Source of the DNA: CAWARU01 sp963805795 | GTDB lineage: Bacteria > Pseudomonadota > Gammaproteobacteria > UBA6186 > Azoamicaceae | Length of the DNA: 64,000 nt | Direction: 5' to 3' | NCBI GenBank assembly: GCA_963805795.1 | Contig: CAWDVG010000001.1 | Coordinates: 1,302,001 to 1,366,000, forward strand | Shown here: positions 62,092-64,000 of the stretch, in pieces | Layout: each line of letters opens with the position of its first letter | Numbering within the stretch: position 1 is the stretch's first letter | Notes under the pieces: generated by a model | Told to the model about the DNA's origin: nothing | Databases searched by the model: none | What the model saw: only the letters and a program-made list of their open reading frames with translations | Translations under genes and position numbers: made by a program

Positions 62092-62713
62092 TGAATCTTT
62101 ACTCCAGGAACATTGTGATCTTTCAGATATCGATCATTGTTATTTTTTTGGGGAATATGCTGGTAGACAAGGGTACAACCATAGCGAAATGAATAGTTTA
62201 ATTCAAAATTTGAAAAAGCCCGTAAAAAGAATGAATCATTCTTCTGAGTGGCGATATAAAGAAGAGGCCATTACAAAAGTAGTCAAACTGTTAAACACAA
62301 CTCCATTATGGCCAAAATTAAAAACTTGCTTGTGGATCCCAATCCCACCTTCGAAGTCTAAAAAAGATGAACAATATGATGACCGCTTAATGAAGATATT
62401 ATGTAAGCTTCAAGCGACAGAAAAAACTTTGGATTTTAGAGAATTATTATCCATATCTTCTAGTCGCGAAGAGGCACATGTCACTGGCAATAGACGCCTA
62501 ACAGTTCAAGAACATATAGATAACTTTATTTTTGATGATTCAAAAATAAACCCTCTCCCTCGTACTATAATAATATTTGATGATGTAATCACTACTGGAG
62601 CCACTTTTAAAGCTGCTCAGTCAATTTTACAAAAAAAATACCCAAAAATATTAATCATTGGAATTTTTATTGCCAGGTCTATTAAACAACATCATATTCA
62701 TAAAAATACATAG
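62063..62713 (+). CDS. ComF-like phosphoribosyltransferase-domain protein
   Basis: The ATG at 62063 has GGAG 7 bases upstream and lies inside the DprA-like gene, giving 216 residues. The C-terminal half is a type I PRTase fold: WIPIPPSKSKKDEQYDDR (91-108) as in ComF, and the PRPP-binding loop TIIIFDDVITTGATFKAA (168-185) with the two acidic residues. The N-terminal 90 residues have no ComF zinc finger (only scattered Cys). Tight overlap with the DprA-like gene shows coupled translation. Together they could make or sense a nucleotide-derived signal, or act on DNA; the substrate is unknown. Confidence 0.85.
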   Translation: MPAFQLQKIDESLLQEHCDLSDIDHCYFFGEYAGRQGYNHSEMNSLIQNLKKPVKRMNHSSEWRYKEEAITKVVKLLNTTPLWPKLKTCLWIPIPPSKSKKDEQYDDRLMKILCKLQATEKTLDFRELLSISSSREEAHVTGNRRLTVQEHIDNFIFDDSKINPLPRTIIIFDDVITTGATFKAAQSILQKKYPKILIIGIFIARSIKQHHIHKNT

Positions 62714-62796
62714 GCATATTTTTTTTAATTGCTCTTTATAAGTTACATAAAAATTAGTATACTCTACTTTTACTTTTTGAAAATTTAAGGATTGTT

Positions 62797-63102
62797 ATGA
62801 CATATGAAATGAATTCCCAGGATTATAAGGAATTAGATAGAATTGATAACGCCATTAGGGAAATGGAACAAATCAACAATAATCTGAAAAAAAATATTTT
62901 GGAAGAAATACATGCTAATTATAACAATTTAAAGGAAGATTTATTCATTTTTATCGAAAAGCAAATTCACATTCTTAACGTAAAATTTAGACAAAAAATT
63001 CTATTGCACGGATTTAATTCATTTTCTGAAATTGAAAAGAAAGCATATGGGAGTGTTTTTTCAGATTTTTATATTAAACGAGATCAATTAGCCTCAAGAT
63101 AA
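62797..63102 (+). CDS. Hypothetical coiled-coil protein
   Basis: The 101-residue product is not recognised. Residues 8-65 are strongly helical with heptad-like spacing (ELDRIDNAIREMEQINNNLK), and the tail is mixed. There is no membrane segment or motif. The start has AAGGA 5 bases upstream. It follows the PRTase gene by 83 bases on the same strand and may belong to the same module. Confidence 0.55.
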   Translation: MTYEMNSQDYKELDRIDNAIREMEQINNNLKKNILEEIHANYNNLKEDLFIFIEKQIHILNVKFRQKILLHGFNSFSEIEKKAYGSVFSDFYIKRDQLASR

Positions 63103-63179
63103 ATGAAATATTTTTATCAAGGTCAAGCTCATCCAAAATACCAAACAGTTTGAAATCAAAAATTTTCCAGGAATTAGAC

Positions 63180-63899
63180 ATGAGAATCAGTTATGAGTAT
63201 AGAAAAATATTTGACAGCTTTTCCAATGAATGCGAACAATATAAGGAAATGCTAGAAATCTTGAAGAAAATATATATTTGCTATTCAGACTTATGTGGTA
63301 ACCCATTTTGTCATTATACAGAAAAATTGGGATCTGATTTTCAAGCAATTGGTGTTTTAATCCAATACTTTTTTGTTCGAGAAGCAGTTCCTTTGATCAG
63401 AATTCAAACTGAAACAATCAGTAAATTGATATTACAGTGTAAAACAAAAAGAAATCTTGGTTCCCTCCGGATTGAAAAAATAAAAAGACATTTTAAAATA
63501 AAGAAAGAAGATAGCTTGTTTAAATATATACTTGCATTATCTAAAAAACGTTTCTTGCAAGATCATCCAATATCTAAATTATTTCTACTTCTAGAAACTT
63601 TTAATTTCAATACTTTGTCGCATGCAAATTTACGAAATGATATTTTAGGATTGCAAAATGATGAAGCGTTTATTGAAGATTATTTAATGTACTATGACCC
63701 TAATAACAAACTGTTTCCGTATGGAAAGATGATTATATCTATTTTTCTTGTGCAAATTGGAATCATGATACTAATAATAGCCAACAGAAAAAACCCAGAG
63801 AGAAAACACTGTCGCGATATTGAAAAAATCATCGAACTAGTAAAAAATTTCGAAAAAAGGGACAAACAGCTTCAAAATGCAATCAAGAGTAACAATTAG
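63180..63899 (+). CDS. Hypothetical helical protein
   Basis: The ATG at 63180 (AGGA 8 bases upstream) is preferred over an earlier TTG at 63150, giving 239 residues. I do not recognise the family. It is helical, with an N-terminal segment MRISYEYRKIFDSFSNECEQ, a region NFNTLSHANLRNDILGLQND, and one hydrophobic helix near the C-terminus (MIISIFLVQIGIMILIIA) before a basic tail. The layout recalls DUF5677-like proteins of islands, without proof. It may be the last gene of the DprA-PRTase transcript. Confidence 0.55.
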   Translation: MRISYEYRKIFDSFSNECEQYKEMLEILKKIYICYSDLCGNPFCHYTEKLGSDFQAIGVLIQYFFVREAVPLIRIQTETISKLILQCKTKRNLGSLRIEKIKRHFKIKKEDSLFKYILALSKKRFLQDHPISKLFLLLETFNFNTLSHANLRNDILGLQNDEAFIEDYLMYYDPNNKLFPYGKMIISIFLVQIGIMILIIANRKNPERKHCRDIEKIIELVKNFEKRDKQLQNAIKSNN

Positions 63900-64000
63900 G
63901 AAGCCATAAGAATTCATGGAAATTATAAAGAAGATTTGTCCCATAAAAAGGTTACTTAACTTAGTTCAAATATAGGCAATTTATTCAAATATTGTGACTT

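Larger units (their letters stand above)
53367..64000. mobile_element. Integrative island (P4-satellite-like), right end outside the window
   Basis: The segment begins at the attachment repeat with a tyrosine integrase. It continues with an AlpA-like regulator, a TOPRIM primase and a RepA-like ATPase, followed by accessory genes of AT-rich, Lys-rich composition. The order integrase, alpA, primase, helicase-like ATPase is that of P4-type satellites and related islands. No second att copy follows within the window. Confidence 0.75.

Overview
The window reads as an AT-rich chromosome of a gammaproteobacterium close to the Legionellales (Legionella/Coxiella/Berkiella-like). The evidence is gammaproteobacterial housekeeping synteny (clpA-clpS/cspD/icd in the Pseudomonas order, smc-zipA, split ccm loci, the very large NAD-glutamate dehydrogenase), SMC rather than MukB, FliA/FleQ-type flagellar regulators, and at least four ankyrin-repeat proteins plus an ankyrin pseudogene of the kind typical of host-associated bacteria with effector secretion. 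The assignment rests on recognition of families, not on a search.

Layout. 1-3650: the end of an IS630 transposase, a GC-rich block, an ankyrin-like gene and an unrecognised acidic/Ala-rich gene. 3824-11278: ClpA, ClpS, CspD, isocitrate dehydrogenase, Slt lytic transglycosylase, and an RsbW-like ATPase. 11414-13723: an ankyrin protein whose C-terminal half has a possible cysteine-protease signature. 14064-21756: a three-gene signalling operon (5-PAS hybrid kinase, single-domain receiver, REC-REC-GAF-PAS-GAF-GGDEF-EAL protein) that ends on a decapitated response-regulator gene. 21900-26900: NAD-glutamate dehydrogenase. 27930-31428 and 42851-45526: cytochrome c maturation genes (ccmF-G-H-I and ccmA-B-C-D-E, including a 37-residue CcmD overlapping both neighbours). 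Between them lie two ankyrin genes (27232-27675 is just upstream of ccmF), a FabH-like synthase, a receiver protein, AbiEii and ankyrin gene debris, CysZ, a DASS transporter, SMC and ZipA. 45791-50191: SohB, FliA, an L,D-transpeptidase, a STAS protein and a FleQ-like activator lacking the N-terminal receiver.

50714-64000 is accessory DNA in tandem at tRNA-Arg(CCT). The tRNA 3' end (50757-50790) is repeated at 53333-53366 with 32 of 34 bases identical. The first segment holds an IS481-type element and a RelE/HigB-HigA-type toxin-antitoxin pair. The second starts with a P4-type integrase, then carries an AlpA-like regulator, a TOPRIM primase, a frameshifted RepA-like ATPase, GGAAAC repeats and a DUF5681 protein, the outline of a P4-like satellite. 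Its cargo is a HEPN-motif protein, a zinc-ribbon protein, a 2-TM membrane protein, and a compact XRE regulator / DprA-like / ComF-like phosphoribosyltransferase module followed by two unrecognised genes. That DprA-PRTase module in a tRNA island is the best candidate here for a poorly described (probably nucleotide-centred conflict or DNA-uptake-related) system. The island's right end is outside the window.
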